Below, piece after piece: positions 16,141-25,318 of a DNA stretch of 64,000 nucleotides. Positions within the stretch are counted from its first letter, which is position 1. The number at the start of each line of letters is the position of its first letter. This stretch comes from Palsa-883 sp035696165 (GTDB taxonomy: Bacteria; Pseudomonadota; Alphaproteobacteria; Acetobacterales; Acetobacteraceae), in contig DASRQX010000153.1 in assembly GCA_035696165.1 (NCBI GenBank), positions 1 through 64,000 on the forward strand, in the 5' to 3' direction. The position numbers were made by a program, and so were the translations under genes. The notes under the pieces were generated by a model. The model was not told the DNA's origin. It searched no databases and saw nothing but the letters and a program-made list of their open reading frames with translations.

Positions 16141-17445
16141 CTACTTCAGCATCGCCTCGGCGCGCGCCTTCTCGCGCTTCAGCACCGCATTCATGTCATC
16201 GTTCTCCTGCGGCAGGATGCTGGCAATGGGCTGGCCGCCCTGCATCACGGCGTCTCGGCCCCGCACCACGATGTCGACGAGCTGACTGTAGCCGACGACG
16301 CGCGGCCCGAACTTTGCCTTCTTCAGTTCCGTCAGGAAGACCTGGCTGTCGGCATCGCCGGTCTGGGCAATCACCTCCGGGCGAGGCACGAACAGCCCGG
16401 CGCCGGTGAACAGCTGCACCGCGTGATTGATGTAGAACCGCGCCAGCTTCCATGCCGCCTTCTGCACCGCCGGCGCGGACCGGGCGTTGACCATCATGTA
16501 ATACGCGTAAGCATCGAAGCCGTTGTCGTTCTTGGCGTCGGCGAAGCGCGGCAACGGCTTTACCGTGTAGTCGATCTTGGCGTCGCGCACCTGCGGAATG
16601 CCCCAGATTCCGAAGCTGCAATCGGTGGCGAGGTTGCCCCCGAGGAAGTCGGTCCGGCTGTCGGTGTATTGCGGGCCGCCGAGTTTGTACTTGTTCACCC
16701 AGTCTACCAGGTACTGCATCACATGCTGTGCCTCCGGTCCGTCGAAGGTCGCCTTGTAGGCGGCCTCGTCGACCACGTTGGCGCCGAGCTGGAGCATCAT
16801 GGTGTTGAGCGTCAGCCAATAGGCGGGGCCGCTGGGCCAGTCGAAGTCGAAGCCGCGGCGAATGGGCACGCCGTTGGCGTCTCTTTTGGTGAGCTTCTCG
16901 GCGATCGCCGGCATTTCCTCCCAGGTCTTGGGAAAGTCGCGCGTGGGGTCGAGGCCCGCGGCCTTCCACAGCGCGTTGTTGGCGTAACAGGCGTAGTTGC
17001 TGACCTCGGTCGGCACGCCGTAGAGCTTGCCACCAAACCGGATCCCGTCGAAGCCGGTCAGGTATTGGCTGGTCATCGCCGCCTGGTCGGCGTAGCCCAA
17101 CGCGGCGTAATCGATCGGTGCCAGAATGCGGGCGTTGTAGTACTGCGCGACCAGGAACGACGAGGTGTTGAACAGATCGGGACCCGAGCCCGCGGCGAAG
17201 GCGGTGATCAGCTTGGTGGGATATTCCGAGGCCGCGATCACCTCGTACTGCACCTTGACGTCCGGACTGGCCTTTTCGAACTCGGCGATGATCGCCTTGT
17301 CGATGGGGATGCGCGGCGGGTGCTCGTGCATCCACATCTTGATGGTGACCTGCTCGGCGCGGACGGCGCCGGGGCTGCCGGCCCCTAGGCCGATGACGAT
17401 GGCGGCGCCGGTGAAGACCGCTTGGAACAGAGTCCGGACCGTCAT
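16141..17445 (-). CDS. Extracellular solute-binding protein, sugar ABC transporter
   Basis: A 434-residue periplasmic binding protein of family 1. The signal peptide is LFQAVFTGAAIVIGLGAGSP followed by AVRAEQ, with probable cleavage after the ARA-like site near residue 30. The mature protein starts VTIKMWMHEHPPRIPIDK, typical of sugar-binding proteins. A very strong SD (AGGAGG) lies 6 nt before ATG 17445, which settles the start; the open frame continues upstream only as antisense of the dioxygenase gene. It is first in the operon with two permeases and an epimerase. The dioxygenase gene just upstream, 34 nt away on the same strand, may belong to the same transcript. Confidence 0.93.
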   Translation of the reverse strand: MTVRTLFQAVFTGAAIVIGLGAGSPGAVRAEQVTIKMWMHEHPPRIPIDKAIIAEFEKASPDVKVQYEVIAASEYPTKLITAFAAGSGPDLFNTSSFLVAQYYNARILAPIDYAALGYADQAAMTSQYLTGFDGIRFGGKLYGVPTEVSNYACYANNALWKAAGLDPTRDFPKTWEEMPAIAEKLTKRDANGVPIRRGFDFDWPSGPAYWLTLNTMMLQLGANVVDEAAYKATFDGPEAQHVMQYLVDWVNKYKLGGPQYTDSRTDFLGGNLATDCSFGIWGIPQVRDAKIDYTVKPLPRFADAKNDNGFDAYAYYMMVNARSAPAVQKAAWKLARFYINHAVQLFTGAGLFVPRPEVIAQTGDADSQVFLTELKKAKFGPRVVGYSQLVDIVVRGRDAVMQGGQPIASILPQENDDMNAVLKREKARAEAMLK

Positions 17446-17479
17446 CGGTTTCCTCCTGCGTTTATTGCCTGTAGTGGTT

Positions 17480-18370
17480 CTACGCCGCCTGCTCGATCGT
17501 CGCGACGTCGCCTGCCAGCGTGGTGCGGCGCACGTCGCGCACTTCCTTGTGATCGAACCGCCGCGCGCGGTGCATCGTCGTGCGATTATCCCACACCACC
17601 AGATCATGCACCCGCCATTCATGCGAATAGACGAACCGCGGCTGCGTCGCATGTTCGGTAAGATCGCGCAGGAACATCCGCGCTTCGGGGATGGTCCAAC
17701 CCAGAATCGCACCGGCATGGGACGACAGGAACAGCGACTTGCGTCCGGTCACCGGATGGGTGCGAACCAGCCGTTGCCGTACCGGCCTGAATGCCGCGAT
17801 CTCCTCCTCGGTCAGGTCGGTGAAGCCGATCGCCTCACGCGAAAATCGTAAGGAATGTTCGCAGACCAGGTCTTCGACCTCGGCCCTGGTGCGCGCATCG
17901 AGCGCATCATACGCGGCGCGCATGTCGGCGAATTCGGTGTTGGCGCCCCAGGATGGGATGATGCGTCCCGACAGCAACGAATATTTTGCCGGGATCGGGC
18001 GGAACGAGCTGTCGGAATGCCACAGCCGGTCACCCAGCTTGAAGAACCACACGCGGTCCCGCGCCGACATGATCTTGCCGGTCTTGTCGAGGTTGGAGAA
18101 ATCCGCGATGCCGGGGCCAAGCCGCGCATCGTTGCGCTTGAGAATGTGACCGGGGGTTTTGTAACTCTCCAGCTCGCCGAACTGGCGGGTAAATGCAAGC
18201 TGCTGATCATCGCCAAGCTCCTGGTCGCGAAACACCAGGACGGCGTATTGATCCATTCCGGCCTCGATGTCGGCGATCTGCTTGGGACCGAGCGGCCTGG
18301 CGCAGTCCACACCGGACACCTCTCCGGCAAAGGTCGGTCGCAACTGGCTGATCGATACAGGCATCTCCAT
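17480..18370 (-). CDS. TauD/TfdA family Fe(II)/2-oxoglutarate dioxygenase
   Basis: A 296-residue dioxygenase. The Fe ligands appear as the H-x-D of RLWHSDSSF (about residues 117-119) and the distal His of NRTTMHRAR (about 265); the 2-oxoglutarate-binding Arg is in DVRRTTLAGD near the C-terminus. Characterised relatives release sulphite from taurine or cleave phenoxyacetate herbicides, but the family is broad and the substrate is unknown here. The first of two nearby ATG codons has an AAGGG sequence at suitable spacing and is preferred. It precedes the sugar-binding protein gene by 34 nt, so it could lead that operon. It is divergent from the VOC gene across 217 bp. Confidence 0.9.
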   Translation of the reverse strand: MEMPVSISQLRPTFAGEVSGVDCARPLGPKQIADIEAGMDQYAVLVFRDQELGDDQQLAFTRQFGELESYKTPGHILKRNDARLGPGIADFSNLDKTGKIMSARDRVWFFKLGDRLWHSDSSFRPIPAKYSLLSGRIIPSWGANTEFADMRAAYDALDARTRAEVEDLVCEHSLRFSREAIGFTDLTEEEIAAFRPVRQRLVRTHPVTGRKSLFLSSHAGAILGWTIPEARMFLRDLTEHATQPRFVYSHEWRVHDLVVWDNRTTMHRARRFDHKEVRDVRRTTLAGDVATIEQAA

Positions 18371-18587
18371 CGTTCCCTTTTGGCGTCATTCCGTCCAGGT
18401 TTCAGGCCACACCGGCGCGTCCCGCCGGCCGATCCGGGGCAGGGGCAAGCCGCGCCGGATAGTGGCACGCGGCTGGCCGACAGGGCAGACCCAAGTGCAT
18501 CGTCGGCACCGCGTCGGCGCTGGGCGTTCCGTCGCTGTGGGCGCCGCCGTCGTCCTGCGGCATGCTGTGCCCCGGGAGGAAGCGGAT

Positions 18588-18938
18588 ATGCTCAAATGCG
18601 TGAGCGCGATCACCCTGGCGACGCACGACATGGCGCGCTCGGTGGCGTTCTACACGGGGCTTGGCTTCGAGCTGAAATTTGGCGGACCGCAGGCGTCGTT
18701 CACCAGCTTCCATGCCGGCAGCGGCCATCTGAACCTGACCGCGGCGCCGAGCGGGCAGGTATGGTCCTGGTGGGGCCGAGCGATTTTCTACGTTGATGAC
18801 GTCGATGTACAGCATGCACGCGCGGTGGCGGCCGGGTTGTCGCCCGCGTCTGCGCCGCGCGATGCCCCGTGGGGGGAGCGCTTTTTCCATATCGTTGATC
18901 CCGACGGACACGAACTCAGCTTTGCACAGCCACTGTAA
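18588..18938 (+). CDS. VOC family protein (glyoxalase/dioxygenase fold)
   Basis: A 116-residue single vicinal-oxygen-chelate protein made of two beta-alpha-beta-beta-beta modules. A candidate metal ligand lies near the start (ITLATHDMARSVAFYTGLGF) and the last conserved Glu in HIVDPDGHELSFAQ. The protein begins right after ATG 18588, which has GGAGGA upstream. Single-domain members act as dimers and include glyoxalases, isomerases and resistance proteins. It is transcribed alone, divergent from the TauD-type gene. Confidence 0.87.
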   Translation: MLKCVSAITLATHDMARSVAFYTGLGFELKFGGPQASFTSFHAGSGHLNLTAAPSGQVWSWWGRAIFYVDDVDVQHARAVAAGLSPASAPRDAPWGERFFHIVDPDGHELSFAQPL

Positions 18939-19065
18939 CGCCGGTTCCCGGAGACGCGGTGTCGCCAGCCATGCGAAGACGCCGATAGAACATCGCAAGT
19001 GGTGTGTTAAACTTGTCACAACGTTCCGGTTGGTATGCGTGAGTCCCCACCCACCGCGCGTTGCG

Positions 19066-19081
19066 CCGATCGGCCGATCGG
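19066..19081. promoter_or_regulatory. 16-bp perfect palindrome upstream of the giant envelope-protein gene
   Basis: CCGATCGGCCGATCGG is a perfect palindrome and a tandem of CCGATCGG. It lies 51 nt before the GTG start at 19132, in the 193-bp gap 18939-19131. It could be an operator for a dimeric regulator or chance in GC-rich DNA. No convincing promoter hexamers were found; a TTGTCA at 19013 has no good -10 partner. Confidence 0.3.
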
Positions 19082-19131
19082 CCGAGCAGCCACTGCGACG
19101 CGACACGACCGCCATTGCCGGAGCCTGAAAC

Positions 19132-22100
19132 GTGACGATTTCCTGCCCAGGTATTCCACTGCCGGATCGTGGTGTCCCTTCGGGACGGCATCGAGCTCGC
19201 CGCGTCAGCCTGATAGGCGCCGTGGTTGCGTGCCTGTTGCCAGCCATGGCCGCGGCGCAGAGTTTCGATTGCGGCAAAGCGCAAGACCCCACCGATCGGG
19301 CGATCTGCGCTTCCCCGCGGCTGCGGCAGCTCGATACCGAGCTGGCGGTGGCCTACGCGGCTGCCGTGAAACGCGACACCGTGCAGGCCGATGCCATACG
19401 CCAGGCGCAACGAAGTTGGGCCAAGGGCCGCGCGACCTGCCTATCCCGCCCGGTTCCACCGGCAGGCGGGACGACAAATCCGGAGCAATGCCTGGTCGTG
19501 GCTTACGCCAGCCGGCTCGCCACTCTCGCCGCGTCGACCGCGTCCTCGGCACCGACCGCGTCCGCCGCGCCGACCACGTCCTCGGCAACACCGACTGCGT
19601 CCGCGGCAGCAGCCCCTGCATCGACCACCGCTGTCCCGCCGACGCCCGCCACACCGGGGGCCGTCGCACCGGGGGCCGTCACGACCGTGTCACCCACTCC
19701 TGGCGTGGCGGGAACCACCCCGGCGTCGCCCGTCCCGGAACCCACTCGGGCAGCGCAACAAAACCCCACGCATCAGGGCACCCAGGGCGCCAGTGCATCC
19801 CGGGGGACATCGCAGGGATCGGGGCAGACCGCCGCGCCGTTCGCGTCGCCACACCCGGCAGTCGGGTTGCCGGCGACCCCGGCCGGAACCGCGGCATTGG
19901 AGCGCGACCGTTTTCCCACCGCCGGCGAAACCGACGTTCTGCTGCACGTCACCACCCCAGGCCGCTTTGCCGTTCGCGCCCAAAGTCCCACCGGCACGGC
20001 GTTGCAGCTCGTGGATATGCTGACCGGTCCCGGCGACCGCGCGGGCTGGCCCGGCAAACAGGACGGCCGCATCGACGCCCTGCTCGACACCGGCACCTAT
20101 AAGCTGCGCGCTTTCGGCGATAAGGCCGCAACCGGCGACACGGTGTTGTCCCTCGCGGCATTCGCCGAAGCCGGTCCCGCCCAACTCGCCCCCGGCTATC
20201 AGCCGGTGGCCACGACACTGCGCGATCTGCAATTCCAATCGTTCTGGCTGGCGGTCGGTGACACCGCCGCGACCACCCGCATCGAGGCGGCCGGGCGCAG
20301 CCTCGCGGCGCTGAAGCTGTGGCGCGACGGCCGCGACCTTATGGCGATGCCGGAGACAGTCCGCGTCCTGACACCGACCCCGGCGCACCCGCTGACCGAT
20401 ATCCTGCTGTCCGGCCATGTGCCGCCCGGCACCTACCTGGTCACCGCCTATGGCGGCCCGAAGCTGCCCTGGTCTGACGGCGCCGCGGACGAACCGCTCT
20501 ACCTGCGCACCGGACGTTCCACTGACCTGCTGGCGGGCGGCGTGTCCGCCCAGGTTGGGGTGTTCGGCACCGAGGTGTTCGACACGCCGCCGGACGCCGC
20601 TCGCGTGCTGCTGATCCTGCCGCAGCCCGCCGAGGCCCACCTGAGTGCCACCGCGCCCGTTGCGAACCTGAACACCGCCGACATGGCAAAGAACGATCGT
20701 CGGCGCGCCACGCTCCTGGACCTGCCGGGCAAACCGCAGCAGGAACGAACTGTCAGTCTCGAGGCCGCGCCGGGTCAGGCATTCACCCTGTGTCCCATGG
20801 CGGCTGCCGGCGCGCCGGCGGACCGGCCGGGCCGCTTCTGGTTCGGCGTCGCGGAACCGGCGAACGGTGGCGATGAGGCGCCGGCCGCCGCCATCCTCAT
20901 GCAACTCCGCGCCGATCCCACGGGCACGGCCACCCCCGAGGTGCTCGCTGCTCCCGGCGTGCCGGCGATCGGCCCCGGCAAGGCTTGGCGTGTCCGCTTC
21001 AACCTGCGCGGCAACACGGCGCTGCTGTTCCACGCAACTTCTGTCGTCACCGTCGCGGTGCACGCCGAGGGGCCGGCGGTCACGCCGCGCGTCACCACTC
21101 TCCAGGGGGCCGTGCTCAACGCGATGGGCGATGGCCGTACCGCGACGACCTGGGCACTGTCGCCCGGCTGGTACACGCTGGCGCTGGCCACGAAACCCGG
21201 CGTGGCCGGCATCCTCGACCTGACGCTCGGTCCGCCCGGCCTGGTCCCGCCGGCGCCGGAACAGCCCGGGCCGGAGGCGCCGGTCCTGTCGTTGGGGGAG
21301 CACCAGATTGATGCGCAATCCGGGGCGCAATCCCGCTTCGCACTGCTGGTCAACCGCGTGCCGGGCGTCCCGCCCGACCTGCTGACCCGCGCGGTCCCGG
21401 TGGAACTCGCCGACGGTCCGCTGGTCCAGACGCTGCCAGCCGGCGCGACGCTCGACGTCCCGGTGCATGCGCGAAGTCCCGGCGTGCTCCAGGTGCGCGA
21501 CATCGGCGGTGGCGCGCCGCTGGAGACCCGAGCGGTCAACTCCGGCACAACCACGTCGGTCGCCCTGGCTGCATCCGATCACGCCCATACCGTGGCGGTC
21601 GCCCTGCTTCCGCCGCCACCGGCCCCCCCCGATCCCACGCCCGCGCCTTCGCTGACCTCCTTGCGGGACGGCGAACCGGCGTTCCTCGATCTTGTGCGTG
21701 ACGCGCAGGCGAGCTTTGCCCTGACGGTCGGGCAGGGGGGGCTTTACCGCGTGGAGACGCTCGGCCGTCTGAAGACCGCCGGCCACATCGCCACCGCGTT
21801 CATTCCGGTACTGGGTCAGGCAACCGCGAATGGCATTGGCAGCAACATGCTACTGCAGCGCTACCTGCGCGCCGGGCGCTACCGGCTGGACGTGACGGCA
21901 CGTGATTCGGCGGGACGGCTTGGCGTCAGCGCGACCGCGACCGCCTTGTCCGACGGCGCCGGCCTGCTGCCCGGCGGCAGCACGCGCGCGACACTGTCGC
22001 CGGGCCGCGGCGTCGCCTTTCCGATCCGCATCACCACCGCCGCGCGCTATCACCTCGACCTGCTCGGCGACGGCCGCGTGTTCATCGCGCGGCTGGAGGA

Positions 22101-25100
22101 TGCCGACGGCTGGCCGCTGCGTGCCGCCGGCGATCTGTCCTCGGTCGATCAGGATTTGCTGCCCGGCGCTTACCGGCTGATCGTCCAGCCGCCAAGCGTT
22201 CAGGCCCAGGTCGTCGCGCGCCTGCAACGGATCGAGCTACCGGTGGCGCTGACCGGCCACGGCCCTCACAAGCTGCCGTTCGACGCCGAGCAGTCGCTGC
22301 AATGGCGGGAGCCGCCGGGTCGCGACGATCCACGCGCACCGGACATCTGGACCTTTGGGTTGGCCGGCCCGGCCAAGGTGACGCTGAACATCGACGGCGA
22401 CGGCATGGCCGCCGCGCTGCAAGCCGACCCGCTGCAGGCCGACCCACCGCAGACCGGGTCGCTTCAGGTGGGGGCGGCGAAACCGGACGCGCCGCCGCTC
22501 GGGCGCCTGCTGGCCGGCACCAAGCTGGTGATCGACCTGCCGGCCGGGCGCTATCGTGTGGCGGCCAGCAGCCTCGGCCGCAACGACCGGTTAGCCTACA
22601 CAATCACATTGCACAGCGACGAATTGCAGCCCGACACTCCGCGCCGCGTGACGCTGCCAACCGAAGTGCCGTTCGCCGTGGCGGCAGCGCGGGTGGTGAG
22701 CCTGACCAGCTTCGGCAGCGTGCCGTTGCGCGCGGAGTTGCGCGATGACGCCGGCCATGTGCTGTCCCGCGCCGCCGGGCGGACCGATGACTGGAACATC
22801 GCCCTGTCGCGTTTCCTGTCGGCCGGGCGCTACCGGCTGGCGCTGGCGCCGCTGCTGCCTCCAGCTGGGCGGGCGAGGTCAGAGGCCGCCGATACGCAGG
22901 ACAACACATCGGACAATGACGCGGACGCAAACGACAGCGGCAAGGCCAGCGAGGGCACCGCGAACGACGCCGATAACCAGCCAATGGATCAATCGGCCGC
23001 GCAGACCGCCGACCAGGACGCCAGCACCGACCAGACAAGCGCAAGCCAGGGCAGCAACGATCAGACGAGCAACGATCAGACGAGCAACGACCAGAGTAGC
23101 AACGACCAGAGTAACAACGACCAGAGTAGCAACGACCAGGCAAATCCCGATCAGGCAGGCAACGACCAGGCAAGCTCCGACCAGGCAAGTAACGATCAGG
23201 CCGACCAACCCGCGACCGACCACCGACCGGCTCGCACTGAACTCACGCTCCTGCTGCCGCCGGACATGCAAGACGTGCCGTTGGCCGGTGATGGCGCCAT
23301 GGTGCTTCCGGGCGGCGGCATTCAGCACGTAGCGCTGCCGGCGACGCAGGCCGGCAGCCTGCTGGTGGCCGCCGCCGAGGCATCGGTGGAGCTGATCCTC
23401 GCGCTGGAGCAGCGGGCCGCCGACGGCTGGCATACGGTGGGCCAGAGCCAGGGGCTGGCGCCTATTCTGGGGACTCCTGTCGGGAATGCGGCGGCGGACC
23501 GGCGGGTTTCGGTCTGGACGGTGGATGGCGGCACGGTGCCGACCCGGTTCGCCGCGCGCGCCGTGACGGCAACGCCGGTGCCGATCGGCACCGTGCCTCT
23601 GGCGCCGGTGGCGCTAGGCGGCATCACCGGGCACTGGAACGCGGCACTCGTAGCCGATCCGGGCGCCAGTATGTTGCGCCTGGCCGAACCGCACTCCGGA
23701 CTGCTCGCCACGTCCGCGCCGGATCAGCCGGCCGCGCCGTCGCCTGACGGGACGATCGTCGCTCAGTCAGATGCGGTGTGGCTGTTGGCGTCGGACCCGA
23801 CGCCGCCACGTCTTGCCGTGGTCCAGGCGGGGCCGGGTGCCGAGCTTACGCTCGGCGTGCCCGCGGTGGGCCGGGCGACCTTGCCCATCGCCGATCCCAC
23901 GGGGGCCATTCCCACGGGGGCTGTTCCCGCGGATGGCGCCACGGGGGCCAAGCTATGCGCCTATGTCGCCACCTCCGCGCTGGGCCAGCCTGGATTGCAG
24001 GCCGGCCGTGGCATGGGTGTGGCGGATGGCAGCGCCTTCGCACTCTGCGGCGGGGCGACGCTCATCGCCTGGAATGCCGGCGACGACACGGCGCTGCGCC
24101 TACGCCTGCGCCGGTACGATCTGACGCCGCAACCCGAGGTCGCCGTCGACCAGGCGTTCGCCGGCGCGCTGCCGCCACATGCCGCGGTCCGGCTGCGCCT
24201 GCCGATCGGGATCAAGCGGCTCGATGCCAGCCTGGCACCGGGCGGTGCGCTGGTCGCGGGCTGGCAGCAGGCTGACCCGATCACGGACGCAGTCACCGTA
24301 TGGGCCGGCAACGCGGCGCTCAGCCGCAGCCTGACCGGCGGCTGGACCGATGCGCTGCTGGTCAACACCGGCGACGATCCGGCGCCGGTGGCGCTGGCCG
24401 TGACCACGGTCGGCGAACCCCAAAACCTTGCATACGGCCGCATGTTCCGCCGCTTCTTCGGCGCCGACGGGTCCTTCGTCCTGCCGCTGACCGCCAAGCC
24501 GGGCCAGCGCCTTGTGCTGGCAGGCGACGCAACCGCATCGGTGCAACGCCCGGACGGGCAGGTGCGCCAGGGCCGGGCGATCCCGCTGGATGGTCCTGCC
24601 AGCGCGGTGGTGACGCACGGCACCGGGCCGCTGGCGCTGTGGATCGAGGGCCCGGGTGTCTCGCCCTGGCCCGACGCCGCGCCGCGCGACGTGACGCTGC
24701 CGCAGCACCTGATACTGGACCAGGAGGCGATGACGCTGCACCTGTCCCCCGGCGCACCTGTGCTGCTGCGGCTGGCCAGCACTGGCCCCGCCATCGTCGC
24801 GATCGGTGCCGAGCCACCCGAGCTGTTCGGCAAGGGTGTCGCGCTGGCGCGCTACCTGCCGGCGGGCGACACCACGCTGCGCCTGCTGTCGCCTCAGGAC
24901 GGCAAGCTGTCCGGGGCGCTGGAACTGTCCGGCAGCCCGGTGATCGAGGTGAATGAGGGCCTCGGCGCACCGGTCGCCATCCCGCCCGGCGGCGCCGCCG
25001 TGTTCGGCTTCACCGTCACCGTGGCGGGGCCGGTTGGGCTCGGCGTTCGTGCGGATCCGGATCGGGTGGCGGTGCGATTGCTCGATGAGCATGGCGCGAC

Positions 25101-25302
25101 GTTGCAGCGCGGGGTGTCGATGCTGCGGCACCTGACACCGGGCCACTACCTGCTGGAGGCGGGCGTCCCGCCCGACTCGCCGACTACGCTAGCACGGCCC
25201 GCGGTGCTCGGCATCGTCCCGCACCCCAATCCGCCGCCACCGGAAATCATCCGCGGGTTGCTGCTGGCGGCCGGCTTTGCCCCACCCGACAATGCCCGCT
25301 GA
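19132..25302 (+). CDS. Giant secreted protein: LprI/DUF1311-like N-terminal domain plus multiple beta-sandwich repeats
   Basis: 2,056 residues, starting at GTG 19132 with a GGAG upstream. A signal peptide (VSLIGAVVACLLPAMAAAQS) ends near residue 43. Residues about 44-130 match the LprI/DUF1311 lysozyme-inhibitor-like domain, with its four cysteines (FDCGKA, AICASP, TCLSRP, QCLVV) and a QRSWAKGR helix. A Pro/Ala/Thr-rich linker follows (about 130-245). The rest looks all-beta and repetitive: about nine LxxGxYxL-type strands near residues 318, 429, 676, 912, 1009, 1136, 1229, 1909 and 2000 (for example LRAGRYRLDV, LLPGAYRLIV, LSPGWYTLAL), reminiscent of PPC-type domains. An Asn/Asp/Gln/Ser tract lies at about 1303-1360. 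No membrane anchor is seen beyond the signal. It leads directly into the A2M and PBP1C genes, suggesting a shared periplasmic or surface role. Function otherwise unknown. Confidence 0.75.
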   Translation: MTISCPGIPLPDRGVPSGRHRARRVSLIGAVVACLLPAMAAAQSFDCGKAQDPTDRAICASPRLRQLDTELAVAYAAAVKRDTVQADAIRQAQRSWAKGRATCLSRPVPPAGGTTNPEQCLVVAYASRLATLAASTASSAPTASAAPTTSSATPTASAAAAPASTTAVPPTPATPGAVAPGAVTTVSPTPGVAGTTPASPVPEPTRAAQQNPTHQGTQGASASRGTSQGSGQTAAPFASPHPAVGLPATPAGTAALERDRFPTAGETDVLLHVTTPGRFAVRAQSPTGTALQLVDMLTGPGDRAGWPGKQDGRIDALLDTGTYKLRAFGDKAATGDTVLSLAAFAEAGPAQLAPGYQPVATTLRDLQFQSFWLAVGDTAATTRIEAAGRSLAALKLWRDGRDLMAMPETVRVLTPTPAHPLTDILLSGHVPPGTYLVTAYGGPKLPWSDGAADEPLYLRTGRSTDLLAGGVSAQVGVFGTEVFDTPPDAARVLLILPQPAEAHLSATAPVANLNTADMAKNDRRRATLLDLPGKPQQERTVSLEAAPGQAFTLCPMAAAGAPADRPGRFWFGVAEPANGGDEAPAAAILMQLRADPTGTATPEVLAAPGVPAIGPGKAWRVRFNLRGNTALLFHATSVVTVAVHAEGPAVTPRVTTLQGAVLNAMGDGRTATTWALSPGWYTLALATKPGVAGILDLTLGPPGLVPPAPEQPGPEAPVLSLGEHQIDAQSGAQSRFALLVNRVPGVPPDLLTRAVPVELADGPLVQTLPAGATLDVPVHARSPGVLQVRDIGGGAPLETRAVNSGTTTSVALAASDHAHTVAVALLPPPPAPPDPTPAPSLTSLRDGEPAFLDLVRDAQASFALTVGQGGLYRVETLGRLKTAGHIATAFIPVLGQATANGIGSNMLLQRYLRAGRYRLDVTARDSAGRLGVSATATALSDGAGLLPGGSTRATLSPGRGVAFPIRITTAARYHLDLLGDGRVFIARLEDADGWPLRAAGDLSSVDQDLLPGAYRLIVQPPSVQAQVVARLQRIELPVALTGHGPHKLPFDAEQSLQWREPPGRDDPRAPDIWTFGLAGPAKVTLNIDGDGMAAALQADPLQADPPQTGSLQVGAAKPDAPPLGRLLAGTKLVIDLPAGRYRVAASSLGRNDRLAYTITLHSDELQPDTPRRVTLPTEVPFAVAAARVVSLTSFGSVPLRAELRDDAGHVLSRAAGRTDDWNIALSRFLSAGRYRLALAPLLPPAGRARSEAADTQDNTSDNDADANDSGKASEGTANDADNQPMDQSAAQTADQDASTDQTSASQGSNDQTSNDQTSNDQSSNDQSNNDQSSNDQANPDQAGNDQASSDQASNDQADQPATDHRPARTELTLLLPPDMQDVPLAGDGAMVLPGGGIQHVALPATQAGSLLVAAAEASVELILALEQRAADGWHTVGQSQGLAPILGTPVGNAAADRRVSVWTVDGGTVPTRFAARAVTATPVPIGTVPLAPVALGGITGHWNAALVADPGASMLRLAEPHSGLLATSAPDQPAAPSPDGTIVAQSDAVWLLASDPTPPRLAVVQAGPGAELTLGVPAVGRATLPIADPTGAIPTGAVPADGATGAKLCAYVATSALGQPGLQAGRGMGVADGSAFALCGGATLIAWNAGDDTALRLRLRRYDLTPQPEVAVDQAFAGALPPHAAVRLRLPIGIKRLDASLAPGGALVAGWQQADPITDAVTVWAGNAALSRSLTGGWTDALLVNTGDDPAPVALAVTTVGEPQNLAYGRMFRRFFGADGSFVLPLTAKPGQRLVLAGDATASVQRPDGQVRQGRAIPLDGPASAVVTHGTGPLALWIEGPGVSPWPDAAPRDVTLPQHLILDQEAMTLHLSPGAPVLLRLASTGPAIVAIGAEPPELFGKGVALARYLPAGDTTLRLLSPQDGKLSGALELSGSPVIEVNEGLGAPVAIPPGGAAVFGFTVTVAGPVGLGVRADPDRVAVRLLDEHGATLQRGVSMLRHLTPGHYLLEAGVPPDSPTTLARPAVLGIVPHPNPPPPEIIRGLLLAAGFAPPDNAR
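22417..22476. repeat. In-frame 15-bp repeat tract in the giant gene
   Basis: Four 15-bp units, the first two near-identical (CTGCAAGCCGACCCG, CTGCAGGCCGACCCA) and the rest diverged, encode an LQADP-type repeat between two beta-sandwich regions. A second 15-bp tract (ATTCCCACGGGGGCC type) lies near 23890-23950. Both add flexible linkers. Confidence 0.6.
23041..23210. repeat. SNDQ-type low-complexity repeat tract (15-bp units)
   Basis: About eleven in-frame 15-bp units related to AGCAACGATCAGACG encode SNDQT/SNDQS/SNDQA pentapeptides. The product is strongly acidic and polar. It sits between beta-rich segments of the giant secreted protein and likely forms a flexible or extended spacer. The repeats are near-identical at the DNA level, so copy number may vary between strains. 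Confidence 0.9.
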
Positions 25303-25318
25303 GGCACAGGAGACGCGC

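Noticed and set aside
19690..21786. 698-codon antisense open frame opposite the giant gene
   Set aside because: Arg/Gly/His-rich composition typical of antisense frames in GC-rich DNA, no recognisable domain or ribosome site, and full overlap with a well-supported gene.
23041..23210. CRISPR-like array
   Set aside because: Units are 15 bp, contiguous, without spacers, and translate in frame as SNDQ repeats.
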